From: Tubiluchus corallicola
Taxonomy: Eukaryota; Priapulida; Priapulimorpha; Priapulimorphida; Tubiluchidae
Direction: 5' to 3'
Assembly: GCA_030141605.1 (NCBI GenBank)
Contig: JAQGDQ010000016.1
Span: 791,499-855,498 of the forward strand
Length of the DNA stretch: 64,000 nucleotides
The position numbers and the translations under genes were made by a program. The notes below the pieces were generated by a model that was not told the DNA's origin, ran no database searches, and saw nothing but the letters and a program-made list of their open reading frames with translations. Positions 51,310 to 61,880 of the stretch are shown in pieces. How positions within the stretch are numbered: the stretch's first letter is position 1; each line of letters opens with the position of its first letter.

Positions 51310-54189
51310 CGGGCTGTCAAAGCATGTAATATAACTGGCAACACACTATCTTAAATAAGCTAATTATTGCTGGCAATCTTAACTCACTGTATTTTCGACA
51401 TCTGTTTGGCAAGTGGTACTATGTTTTCTTCCTTGTCTCACTTACGTATTTATCAAAAATTAGTTTATTGTCGATATTTGCGGGGTCTGAATAAAAGTAT
51501 ATCTATTGGTGGATTTCTCGTACAAGCAGTGCAAAAACAGAAGTGAAATGTGAAAAATGTAATTCTCTGATTTTAAATAAAACAGACTAAATGAATACAT
51601 ATCCAAATCAGCGAGCGGCGTGCACGTGTTTATCACTTGACAGACTGAATGAATTCAGATGAAAATCTACGTGCATAACCATGTTTATCGGTTTGCCTAT
51701 GCCTGGTCCAATGCGGTTTAATCATGTGTTTCAGTCGAAAATGCCCGTTACTCGTGAATAATTATCATTTGGCCATGTCTGAACCATTTTAACCCAATTT
51801 TGACATTTTTGGCTCCTATCTCAGACCCTTAAACAATCCAAGCTTTTAGCCGTACCATGGCCTGAGCCTTTACAAGTTTCCTGACTCTACCTATTATGGC
51901 TTTCAAGTTCATTGCTAGATGAGTCGATGCTAAAACGAGGACGCCTAACAGAACAATAATAAGAAATCAGCCTATGGGTTCTCTTATATCCGCGAGTAAA
52001 AAAACGTCCGCAAAATTGTACAGTTGTTTAAAGCTCACTTGCAAAAAAGCCTCGCTACATCTACTGCTCGTTGTTACAGAAACTTCGCGCCCATCCATTC
52101 TTATGTGGATTATCGATCGCAAAAATCGCCTGATTCTAGCCGTTGACAACAACGCAAATTGTTACAGAAGCCAAAAACAGCTCAGGCGACTGTAGAAAGT
52201 GGAGTAATTCCCGCTGCTCTGACAAACCTAATCAGTATTCACGTCCGCAACGACCTCAAGCACAATGTAAACGCTAATACCCTCAATTGGGTTTAGCTGT
52301 AATGTGTGACAGTTCGGGTGGGGTCCTCCACTTTCTTTGGGAAACCACGTAAATTGATGACCTGCATAATCCCTGAAGCGCGAAGATTGGCAGCGTAACG
52401 TAAAGATAAGCCAGAGACGTCACATAAAGACAAGCAATAGACGTCAATTTCCGGTTGAACACAATTAACACTATTCAGTATTAGCTATTATGATAGGAAC
52501 TTATGATCTACAATCAAGCATAGTTTGTTACTAAAATCCTTGTTGTTACTACACTACAAATCTATTGATTTCATTCAAAACCACATTTTCTTTAGAAAAT
52601 ACGATGCGTATCATCTAATTAAACAGCCTCGTCACATTCACCTTTTTGCCGAGGTCTTGCTCTTGGAAGACGGAAGTCACTGTGTCCATGAGTCACAAAT
52701 AAACAGAAGAATTTGCCTTGAAAAGAAAAAGCAAAGGCAAAAGGTTGAACTTTAGAATTAGCGATAGGCACCATATGTTGATGATTTTCTTAAATTGAGA
52801 GATTAGAGGAACAAAGTAATCAAGCTAGTGAAGGAAAGCCCCGGAAAGCTATCTGGCGAAAGAAATTTCAAACAAAAACAAGAGGCTGTCCTTAACTGAG
52901 AAATACTTGCAAAACACACAGTAATGTTAAGATGAGAAGTGCTGAAAATGTATGATGAGCTGCCGCAATTTAAAGGCAAGCACAGATATACTATCAGTCT
53001 GCCCTCCTATGAAAGTATGTGTGGATTCAGTTAAGAAAATGTTTTTTTCACTTTTCAGTGGTTGAGACATTGCAAATCCTGATGCTAAGGCAGGTAAGAT
53101 AAGACAAAAATAAGATGTGTTAAAAAATTACGTTTCACAACAAGAAGCAACACTAAAAAATAGACCCACATGGATTAAAATGATACTGAAGATTAATGAC
53201 TTTTTTCTATCTGATTAAGTGGGTGATGTAAGCAGTAGTACAGCTCAAGCATTACAAGCCACATTACGTACAGAGATACATAGTGGTTGTAATCCAAATA
53301 GAAACTGCATATTTAGACCTAATTATTTCGTGCGCCATAGTAAAGAAGCGCTTTTACAGTGAAATATATCTCTAGATGCGAGAAAGCACGCTGAAACTTG
53401 CAACTAATTCTTATCATCCAAAACACCATATTGTGTATTGTCTGTTTCACAATCAATATGCCTACGCTAAGACCTAAGAGAAGCCATTTCAAGATTGTAA
53501 CGAACCGAATTACTTGCCAGACTTTGTCGAAAACATTCACGTTGTGTGTTTCATCAAAGCAAATTCTGTCGTGTTGTTGTCCACGGGGACTCACTGGAGC
53601 CTGGCACTGTCTGCATCCTTTCCCGGCAATCGCTTTTCCCAACCATGAGCCGAGACGACTGGGAATGGGCGGACTTATACCACGTTTTTCTAGAAGTTAA
53701 ACAGAGTAGAGTGTCTTCAAACTACACACAGCAAGCAGCCTCCGGCATTACTACGTGGCAAACCTTGCTATTTATCATCATATAGGACAAGAATTTTGTC
53801 AGATCTGTAGTTAATTTACAGACAAAAATTCTGAAAACTTTGATACGCCTTGACTAGGTTTGTTGAAATTACGTTTTGTCATTTGTCGCATTGGCCACTA
53901 AACTGCACTTAATGATGGTTGTTTTAAATGATGAATGCGTGATGAATAACAGCAGCTTTTATAATTTTCTCTCTGTGTCTGTTCTGTTCTTGACATCAAC
54001 GTGCTTGTTTCTTAAGGCCACTAATTTAAGACCACTATTTTATGACGTTTGGACTATGAAAACCAACAAACTAGGATATACTGATAGGGCTTATTGCAGA
54101 CAATCGTGGCCAGATCGGAACTAGTTAGTAATTATGAATAATTTTCTAAGATGAAACGCTGACACGGCAGAGATGGTTAAGCATTTCTG
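51310..54189. other. Intronic stretch with no confident feature
   Basis: Open frames around 51970-52195 and 53319-53785 are moderately GC-rich but match no family I know. The latter includes VHGDSLEPGTVCILSRQSLF and could be a remnant of an unidentified element. Confidence 0.35.
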
Positions 54190-54201
54190 AATGCGTATAT
54201 A

Positions 54202-54762
54202 CTGTTGTTGGAATCCTTCTGCCTCGGAAGACAATGGAATATGCGCCAAGAGAGTCAGTTATTGATCACATTGATGGAGCTGCAGCATCGACTGTGGCTG
54301 AGCAATCCTATCCTTGAACCACTGGAGTGGCCTCTCCAGGGCGCACGCCTGGGCAAGGTGTATGGAGATTCTGAGTTGCCCAAACAACAGGAACCCCCTC
54401 TCTTCCTGCCTGGTGTAGTCCAAAGGAAAGCGGAGCGATTCGTTTGGCACCAGGTTGGCTGCAGGAGCTGCCAGAGTCGGTCAGTATGCTGCACTGGTGT
54501 GCCTTCGGGGCTCCACCCCTGATTTGGAAGGTTTACTCCTCTACACATGGCCGTTGGGTCACTTGACCTCCTCCGCTCTCCAGCCGCCGGCTGCCTGTAC
54601 AGCTCCTCCGCCTAGTGTCGAGATTCAGTGTGGGCATCCCGCAAGCCTACAGCACCTGGTATTCCTAGGTGGTCACCCATCTAAGTACTAACCAGGCTCT
54701 ACGTTGCTTAACTTCGGTGATCAGACGAGAACCTGTATTTTCAACGTGATATGGCCGTACAC
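54202..54762 (-). mobile_element. Complete 5S-rRNA-headed SINE (561 bp) with 12-bp target duplication
   Basis: The element is flanked by identical aatgcgtatata at 54190-54201 and 54763-54774. On the minus strand it starts exactly at the 5S rRNA 5' end (GTGTACGGCC) and runs through a 120-nt 5S-like head. It continues without a T-run terminator into a GC-rich, non-coding body of about 400 nt and ends ...GATTCCAACAACAG. A transcription-start-aligned 5' end, flanking duplication and polymerase III head together fit retroposition of a SINE3-type element. It lies antisense in the AT-AC intron, about 720 bp before the acceptor. Confidence 0.85.
54643..54762 (-). rRNA. 5S rRNA-derived sequence (head of a SINE, not an independent gene)
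   Basis: The minus strand matches animal 5S rRNA end to end. Recognisable parts include TACGGCCATA, CTCGTCTGATC, AAGTTAAGCAACGTAGAGCC (box A region), CTGGTTAGTACTTAGATGGG, TGACCACCTAGGAATACC (box C region) and GGTGCTGTAGGCTT. Both internal control boxes are largely intact. The lack of a downstream T-run, the continuation into the SINE body and the flanking target duplication show that it is retroposed rather than part of a 5S cluster. Confidence 0.85.
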
Positions 54763-55162
54763 AATGCGTATATATATGGTTATACTATATGCTATACTGA
54801 TTATAGAGTATATATAGTGTAAAATTACAGGACAGTATACTATAAGGATTATATGTAGGATAAAATGATGTGTATAGCATCCTCTACTAAACGACAGATA
54901 TGGTGGATAAAACCACTCAGAGGCAGTTTTTCTTATAGTCATCCATAATTTTACCCCGAAAGGATAAAATATACAGCCACTGTGCAAAAGTATTAATGTG
55001 GTAAGCCGATTTTTTTACTTTGCATGAAAGCCGTAATTTAGTTTTAATTGGAACTTTTTTGATATCACTGACAATCAATTCATTTAGCATTTTTATTCAG
55101 CTGTTGACTATATAGTTTTTATATAAATTGATAACATTATACGTGCATTTTGTTTAACGGCT

Positions 55163-55303
55163 AAAGTTTACAATTCCCCAAGCACAAGAAATAGTTCGTG
55201 AAGCGGATTAGGATTAGGGTTAGAGTTAGGGGTAGAGTTTGGGTGTTAGGGTTAGGGCTAGGGTTAGGGTATTAAAAATTGTGTGGGGAATTATAAACTC
55301 CTT
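55163..55303. mobile_element. Small inverted-repeat element enclosing telomere-like repeats
   Basis: agtttacaattccccaagcac on the left is mirrored by gtgtggggaattataaact on the right (imperfect, about 19-20 bp). Between them, 55207-55270 is a degenerate run of ttaggg/ctaggg/gtaggg units. It resembles a MITE with a telomere-like core; no target duplication was identified. Confidence 0.55.
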
Positions 55304-55458
55304 CAAATGTAGCTGGCACTCAATTTAGTAGCTTTCAGGGTAAATATTTGGTTGGATTCATTTAATTATTACAAAACAGTGTGACTCAATTCAGTTTTTG
55401 GTTTTATTAAAATAGTGCATCAAAAAATGTACAAAACTAAATGCTCCAGTAATTTTGT

Positions 55459-55467
55459 TTCCTTAAC
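55459..55467 (+). promoter_or_regulatory. U12 branch-point site TTCCTTAAC
   Basis: The nonamer is identical to the minor-spliceosome branch consensus (TTCCTTRAY) and lies within the narrow 10-16 nt window upstream of the AC 3' splice site that U12 introns require. Confidence 0.92.
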
Positions 55468-55479
55468 TCCAATGTTCAC

Positions 55480-55585
55480 TCCGTTTGAATATGGAGTCCT
55501 ACTGACGATTCTGGCAAACTGTGTGGTCCTGGCGCTGGAAGAACATCTACCAAACAATGACAGAACTGTGCTTTCCTCAAGACTA
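55480..55585 (+). CDS. Cav2: Cav2-like calcium channel alpha1 exon: domain I segment S1
   Basis: This 106-bp exon (1 base + 35 codons) encodes predicted residues 231-266. It starts [20 protein letters not shown], which is transmembrane segment IS1, followed by [15 protein letters not shown]. The EEHLP after S1 is a Cav2 signature (vertebrate EQHLP); Cav1 channels have a different sequence there. The acceptor is AC, not AG: the intron ends tccttaactccaatgttcac, with branch consensus TTCCTTAAC at 55459-55467. The only nearby AG is followed by sequence that would add residues not found in the family. The split codon AC|T gives Thr231, between EW and PFEY. The donor GTAAGT at 55586 is a consensus U2 site, and the exon ends on a codon boundary. 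As I recall, the orthologous human CACNA1A exon is also 106 bp. Confidence 0.95.
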
Positions 55586-56205
55586 GTAAGTATTTTTAGG
55601 TATTCCAATAATTGGCAAATAATCCAATAGTGGAAACGGTGCTGGTGATGATGATGGTTGTGGTACCGTCGATGGTGGTGTTGGTGATGGTTTGGTGGTG
55701 GTGGTGGTGGTGGCGGCAGCAGAGCAGTGGCGTTGGCAGTGGTGGCAGCACCGGCGGCAGCCGTGGCAGTGGAGATGGTGGGATTCGTATTGTGGGTGGT
55801 GGCGTTGGTGCTAGTGGCGATACCAGGATCGGGTTGTGACGACATCAACTGTAGCAATGGCAACGGCGCTAGCGATGACACAGTAGAACAATGACAATGG
55901 CAACAGTAGCAAAGTTCCTTTTTTCTGTTCATGAGTTTACGTAATCACTATTTTAAAGCTAAACGCATTACTGGTGAACTAATTACTCTTAAGTTGTAAA
56001 TGTGTCTGTATGTGTTAATATTGTGTGTGTGATTTTTCAAATTAATTATATTGTAACACTGAAGTGTATTTTTCGTGCTTTAAAGTGTAATAAATAAATA
56101 TTAATCTTAAGCATAGATGAATAAAATAAATCGTTTCTACATAAATTCTCAAAAGAATCTCATTTTAGTACCAACTTGATGACTTTTGTGTTTTTGCTTT
56201 TTTAG
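55586..56205 (+). other. Short GT-AG intron with GGT-rich tract
   Basis: Begins GTAAGT and ends tttttttag. Positions 55625-55835 are a GGT/GGC/GAT-rich low-complexity block that yields an artefactual Thr/Ala/Pro/His-rich frame on the minus strand. Confidence 0.9.
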
Positions 56206-56345
56206 GAAGCTACGGAAAAATACTTTCTGGGAATATTTTGTGTGGAAGCAGTATTAAAGATAGTAGCACTAGGATTTGTACTTCATAAAGGATCGTACCT
56301 TAGAAATGTATGGAATATATTGGATTTTATAGTTGTTGTTACAGG
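56206..56345 (+). CDS. Cav2: Cav2-like calcium channel alpha1 exon: domain I segments S2 and S3
   Basis: This 140-bp exon (46 codons + 2 bases) lies between acceptor tgcttttttag and donor GTAAGT. It encodes predicted residues 267-313. Segment IS2 is [20 protein letters not shown] (271-290), with the conserved acidic E280 and the basic K284 of voltage-sensor domains. The linker HKGSYLRN follows, then the start of IS3, [13 protein letters not shown], with the invariant Asp306 of the charge-transfer centre. [10 protein letters not shown] matches Cav2; Cav1 channels typically carry HQDAYLR-GWN. No stop or frameshift is present. The preceding intron is only 620 bp and the following one 1784 bp. 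Confidence 0.96.
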
Positions 56346-58129
56346 GTAAGTGTATGCTCTTGTTTTCTACAGACTTATTTTTAGTGTCCTCTGCTTTCTT
56401 GACTTGAAACAATTGAAAACCTGTAATCGTAACACTATAACACAAAAATGTATTCGTGTTATTCATTCACCCCTGTAATCGTACTAGAACTGACTACACA
56501 GATAAAGATTAGCACTGTATGTCTTGAAACAAAATTAAAGTTTTTTCTCGCTTAGTTTTTGACGTGTGATTCTTTACTAATTGCTGTTATTGTCATTTAC
56601 TGAGAGTCTTTATCGTGGGGGTTTTGGTTTTTGTTGTGATATTTTTCATTCCTTTGACGTGTACTGCGTTATTAGTCATTACCAACTTACAGCGGCGTAT
56701 CTAGGGTATGGCAGATATGGCAGCTGCTCTAAAGCAAATGACTTTTCTTCAAATGTATGATATACCTTTTTGCATGTTTGGGAAGCACTACGCTGGCAGA
56801 TTACTATAGAACTTGTGTAAATTATTATGTAAAAATATAGTGGTTGGGGCTACATGTCTTCATATCTCCCACTATCACTACTCGGTACTCATGCTCAGTA
56901 GCAACTGGCAGTAAGATCATTCTCCTGCAAAAACTAGGGAGGAAATAATGCATCCTAAGCAAAACCTATGAGATTTAATGTTCTTATTAAAAAATGTAAT
57001 TTTTTATATTAGTCATTTTTAAGAAAACCATGAAACGTTTTTCACATTTTTTCCATTTTACAAAGTATAAAAAAGATTGGTATCAGATGTTTGGTCGGGG
57101 GCGCAATTTCATTGCTCCTCATAGGCATCATTTCCCTTGATACGCCCCTGCCAACTTACGCATTCTGTACTACCCCTCCATGTCTTAAATCATTCTAAAG
57201 TTATTCGCGTGTAAGGTTCGCTTCCATTTCGTCGATGACACAGCGCGAGTGACATGCCATCACCGTCACCGTCTCTGTGGATTACAACTCATCAAGAGAG
57301 TGTTTATTGATGACAGCGAATCATTTTGTACCCTGCACGCGCACTCTGTCTGAAAAGCAAAACTTGGCTTCAGATGTGGTGGTTTCTGTCACAGAGATAG
57401 CCCTCGGGTATGCCTCTAGCGGTACTGAAACGATTATGTTTGGTATATCAGCAAAGCAATGCAATTAAGTACCGAATTATCAATATCGACATCAGGTTCT
57501 TGAAACTCACGACCGCTTGACTACCTCATGGTAACACAATGCCTTTATTTTAAAATTCCTGATTGCCTGGACTTTTTATGTGACCATGTTTCCAAGTACT
57601 TGGATCAATTTAAAACATACCATTTTCATGATTGCTACATGGATAGTTTAAAGAATTAACAGCAAGTTCGCATTACTTCTACCCAGCTTACTACAAGGTT
57701 AAAAATATCAGATAGTCGTCTAGTGTGTTAAGGCTTATTTAGACTATCTTGTGTCCCGTCGTGTCTATGTGACACTCAAAGTTGTCATACTTGCATGTCA
57801 TGTATTTAGACTATCGGGTTTTTCCGATGGGAAAGACAGGTTTGCTTCAAAAGCTGTAGTCATTTGCAAAACATTCTGGCCTTTGAGTGGTTAAATCTCA
57901 ACGGGGAAGCGTGTCACTCAAAAATTATGCAAGCTAAATTTCATCCGTATTACGCAAAGCTGTTCGTCAAGCGTGTCTATGATCAGGAAAGCCGAAAGCA
58001 GTCACATGAAAACGACTTGGACAAAAATGACACCAGCTAATATGATACATTATGGGAATTTAATGACGTAAACGAAACAGGTTTGAATAACAAATTACTA
58101 CTGTGCAACGAATTTACTTTTTGTTTCAG
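56346..58129 (+). other. GT-AG intron (1784 bp) containing a hAT MITE
   Basis: Begins GTAAGT and ends tttgtttcag. Apart from the MITE at 56690-57150, no other feature was recognised. Confidence 0.9.
56690..57150. mobile_element. Complete hAT-type MITE (461 bp) with 8-bp target duplication
   Basis: The terminal inverted repeats are CAGCGGCGTATCTAGGG on the left and, on the complement of the right end, CAGGGGCGTATCAAGGG (15 of 17 identical). The flanks at 56682-56689 and 57151-57158 are both ccaactta. An 8-bp target duplication and CAGNGGCGTA termini are characteristic of the hAT superfamily. No transposase is encoded, so it depends on an autonomous relative. Confidence 0.88.
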
Positions 58130-58233
58130 AATTATTACAGTGCTAGGACCAACCATAGGATCAACTGTAGATCTAAGGATACTTCGTGCTATTCGTGTTC
58201 TCAGGCCTCTCAAGCTCATTTCAGGCATACCAA
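58130..58233 (+). CDS. Cav2: Cav2-like calcium channel alpha1 exon: end of IS3 and the IS4 voltage sensor
   Basis: This 104-bp exon (1 + 34 codons + 1) follows acceptor ttttgtttcag and ends CCA A|GTAAGG. It encodes residues 313-347 plus the first base of a codon that should be Ser. The IS3-IS4 loop reads IITVLGPTIGSTVD. IS4 is LRILRAIRVLRPLKLISGIP, with gating charges R329, R332, R335, R338 and K341 spaced every third residue. KL-SGIP is the Cav2 form; Cav1 has RLVSGVP. The loop is about four residues longer than the vertebrate Cav2 equivalent. The next exon, expected to begin LQVVLKS for the S4-S5 linker and IS5, was not found before position 64000, so the gene is truncated by the window edge. 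Confidence 0.95.
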
Positions 58234-61200
58234 GTAAGGATGTGATAATTTCATTCACATGAAAGCAATGAAGCTTATTCTAATTAATGGTAGATTACAT
58301 GTAGAGCTTTTCTGTGTCAGCTCATGTCACAAGAAGACTGTGACTATATGTTATAATTATATATAAAATTTTATAATTATATATATTGTATATGTAATTA
58401 AAGCAGCACTATAATTATAGAAAATGACATAAATTATCCTACACACAGGACGATTATCTTCTTGTAATATCATAATCTATTTGCATCTGAATTTCATCTA
58501 TTCGATTCAATTATTTTTGCTTCTCTCTAGGCAGATAAGAATTAATTGTTTCCAGGATATCTACGCAAAATTATGCTACAATAACTTTTTTCATAGGCCT
58601 GGTATTTAATTGGTAGAAATCTATATCTTGTCATTATCTTTCTTGCCAAAAGCTAAAACATATTTCGAGCTTGTATATGTATCAACTATTAAAACTAAAA
58701 ACAAATTTAAAAAAACTCTAACTGAGACCTTTGCAAGTATATTAGTGTTCATTAGGCCAATATTAACCTATTATGTCATCAATAAGCAAGGTAAACCTAC
58801 TAGCCACCTCTTAGCCCACCTTATTAAAACTTCCTTATAGACTTCTTTTTGGTGTTGATACATCGCCTTACATATATATATATATAAGGACTTGTATATA
58901 TAGGTACATTTATATACGGACTTCTTTTGTATGTAGATACATCACCTTGTACAGCCTTCTTCAAGGTGTAGATACACCATGTTACAAACTTCTTCGTGGT
59001 GTTGTCCTTCGTGGTTTACATTTCGAACTGCAACCGCACAGTCTTGAGTTCGAGATTAAGCCGCTGCCAAGGCAGGACATATACCCTACATGTTATTTGT
59101 TATTTGTGTGTTTGCGTCCTTGCTTGTATTGTTGTAAGTCGCTAAATAGGAGTTAGTGCTAAGTTAAATGAGCGACAGCAAATAGATCTTGTCTTTGTCT
59201 TTTTTTGTTGATACATCACCGTACAGACGTCTTCGTGGTGTACATACACCACCATGCAGACTTCTTCGTGTTTAGATATACCGCCTTATAGACGTCTTCA
59301 ATCGATAATTAATTTGTCTTTCAATTCGCTTATTGGTTTCCGCTTAGTTTAACTGCTTAGGAAGACAGCGCTTCTGTCTGTCTACATTTCAACAAATTGC
59401 TATAGACTTCCTTTCATTTACCGCTTGTTGAATTACGTTTTGGACGTTTATAGAATAAAGACGGATATAATAAGATGTGTAGAACGACACAAATAACTCG
59501 TTCCTCACTTGTTTGGGAATGTTTGCTCAACACTCGACTATTATAAAAAAAATCAGACATAGTCCAAGGACAACACACTCATAAGTTGTGTACTATGATG
59601 ACGAAATGTTTTGATGACCGTGTCGGTTTTGACTTGTGTGATGATAAATTTGCAATGTTGTCATTTAAAATTTGTTGAGTCATGACTTAGTACTACCGTC
59701 CATTATTAAGAACGCCATTCCCAGTTTCTGGGAAAAACGTTTTCCACAAAAACCATAAATTTTTTTCGTAATACAGTTATTAACAATTCGTCGATTTATT
59801 TTGGCCCAACCACAGTCATCTATTCGTGTATTCGTTTTTTGTCATTCTTCAATTTATCTTTTTTGATCATTTTTGTTTGTTTTTAATGTTAAGTTCACGA
59901 ATTCCTTTATGTATCCAATCACTCTTTCGTTAGCTTATTTTTTGCGTTTATTTTGTTTTTTTATTTATTCATTCATTTTATCCATATATCCTTATTTAAT
60001 TTTTAAAAAATATCTCTTCCATGAGCATATTATTTGGCATTACATTTGCTTAAAAAGTATTATAACGTCGATTAAAGACTCGCAAAAATTTGTATTATTG
60101 AGCAACGGTGGTCCACCGATAAAGAGCCAACCGCTGCTTCAAATTAACAAAAAATCAAACAGCCAATTGCGGGATATATAACTTTAGCGTGTTCGCGTGC
60201 CGTTTACATATTGTAAAACAAATTCACACATCGCTTCACTGCTAGCAAGTTATAAGAGCCAAACGACTAAATTATACTCTAGTTCTTTTCCTTTTTCAAT
60301 TTCTACTGAGATGAATATTATTCCACTTGAAATTTCACGTCCTTTTGTTTATCGTATTGATTGCTTGGTGCCTTAGCGTCGAGACTAATGTGATTGCTAA
60401 AACAGAAAGTATTACACGAACTCTGAATAGACAACAAGAGATGTTTGATTACTTAATGTTGGAGATGTTCAAGAATCTCTTTCTTTGTTAAATGGCTTTA
60501 CATTTACAATGATTCACAAATGGAATGAAACTTATCTTTATTGAAGTAGCCATGCCTGGCCATAATTTCATATTTGGACAATATAAGGACAGAGCTACCT
60601 TAACAATGCCTAGAGTTTGCCATTGAAACGTATACGCGTGCGACAAAGATGTAAACATAATTTTGTCTTATTTTATTTTATTTTATTTCAAGTCTTATAA
60701 AGATTCTACATTTTATAAAACATGGAAACCAACAGACTTATATAGCTTAATGATGCGGTTAAAATTACAACGGTACAAGAAGTGGTATTAGACAGCTAAT
60801 TATGAACTAAGATAAAATAAGTTTGAAGCATTATGCGGTAGAATGTATACCATATACACGCCTATATAGCTTTGGTACTAAGCTAACGTGTCACCTAGAA
60901 AAAATCTCATAATTTATTAGATAAGTTCACGAAATCCATATGGCATGCCGAGAGCGGAAATTAAGTTTTCCCCTTTTTGCCAAAGAAACTACTTTTATTC
61001 TGTTTTGATTTTGAAAGTGCGTGGTACAAGATCTATATAGGCAGCAAATGATGCCACATTAAGATATCTGATCGAAAAAGTCTCGCGTATATTTATAATT
61101 CGTGAAAAAAATTAATGGCACTCACTCAACATTTGATTAGCTAAATAATGTGGCTACCAGAGAAAATGGTCGAAGTAATTACGGTATATTACCTTACAAA

Positions 61201-61880
61201 TTTACTCAGTGCATATATGACTAGTTTTTTCAATGTCAGAAATTTATTTATGTAAATTTGGCGAGTTGCAAAATAAGGAAAGAGGTGGGGGAAGTACTTC
61301 ACCTTGCAAACTTACTCAGCGCAATTTTGGTTAGTTTCTTTTAAGCCAGAAATTTGTCTATGCAAATTAGATCGCTTCCAAAATTACTAAAACCTGCTGC
61401 AATTTTATAACCCCATTTTAGGCATTCGAGACTTAATCGTGTTTGTCGAATACTTTACAGCTTATACGTAATACGTTTTGATAAATTGCTGTTTGCACCA
61501 GTTTAGCCGAGCGAGAAATTGGGAAAAGAAGCCTGTCGAGTGATTTCGCGCTCTACACACTTGTTGTCAGCTTTCTGATTGGTTAACAATGCTGTTCACG
61601 CGGCGCAACATACCGATCGACGCACTCTTTCTACACGCTAAAAGTAAATACTGAACAGTGCATATAAATAAAATTTGCATTATAATATGTACCAGCTTAT
61701 ACAAAACTGCTATTTTGTTTTTGCATAAAACTAGTGTATATAATTATACGTTCGCTTGGAATTGGAGTATAACGCATAAGCAAATATTCTTCCAAACAAT
61801 ATACAGTTTTAAAAAGCCTATCAGTTCGAAGTTTGTTACCCCCATCATCATAAATCTTTTTCAAAATATAGATATTATAT
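58234..61880 (+). other. Start of the next channel intron, no exon found
   Basis: Begins GTAAGG. I looked for a sequence encoding LQVVLKS and the IS5 helix after each plausible acceptor and found none. There are short ta runs near 58870-58890 and a diverged cluster of gtagatacatcacc/cagacttcttcgtgg-type units between about 58840 and 59300 (roughly 40-60 bp spacing). Nothing else stands out. Confidence 0.6.
58840..59305. repeat. Diverged tandem units containing tacaccacc...agacttcttcgtgg
   Basis: Variants of gacttctt(cgtgg)tgt-gatacatc(acc) recur near 58850, 58920, 58955, 58985, 59210, 59250 and 59285. This suggests an old minisatellite, interrupted between 59020 and 59200 by unrelated sequence. 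Confidence 0.5.

Noticed and set aside
53398-53785. GC-richer overlapping frames as a possible gene
   Set aside because: No recognisable domain in any frame and stops soon follow. Recorded only as unidentified intronic sequence.
54643-54762. A functional 5S rRNA gene
   Set aside because: No T-run terminator follows, the sequence continues into a SINE body, and a 12-bp target duplication brackets the whole unit.
55207-55270. A chromosome-end or fusion point
   Set aside because: The telomere-like run is short, degenerate and bounded by inverted repeats within an intron of an intact gene.
55446-55479. A GT-AG acceptor for the IS1 exon at the AG of atgctccag (55449)
   Set aside because: It would add NFVSLTPMF before PFEY, has no matching GT donor after the conserved EW, and overlooks the perfect U12 branch site and AC terminus.
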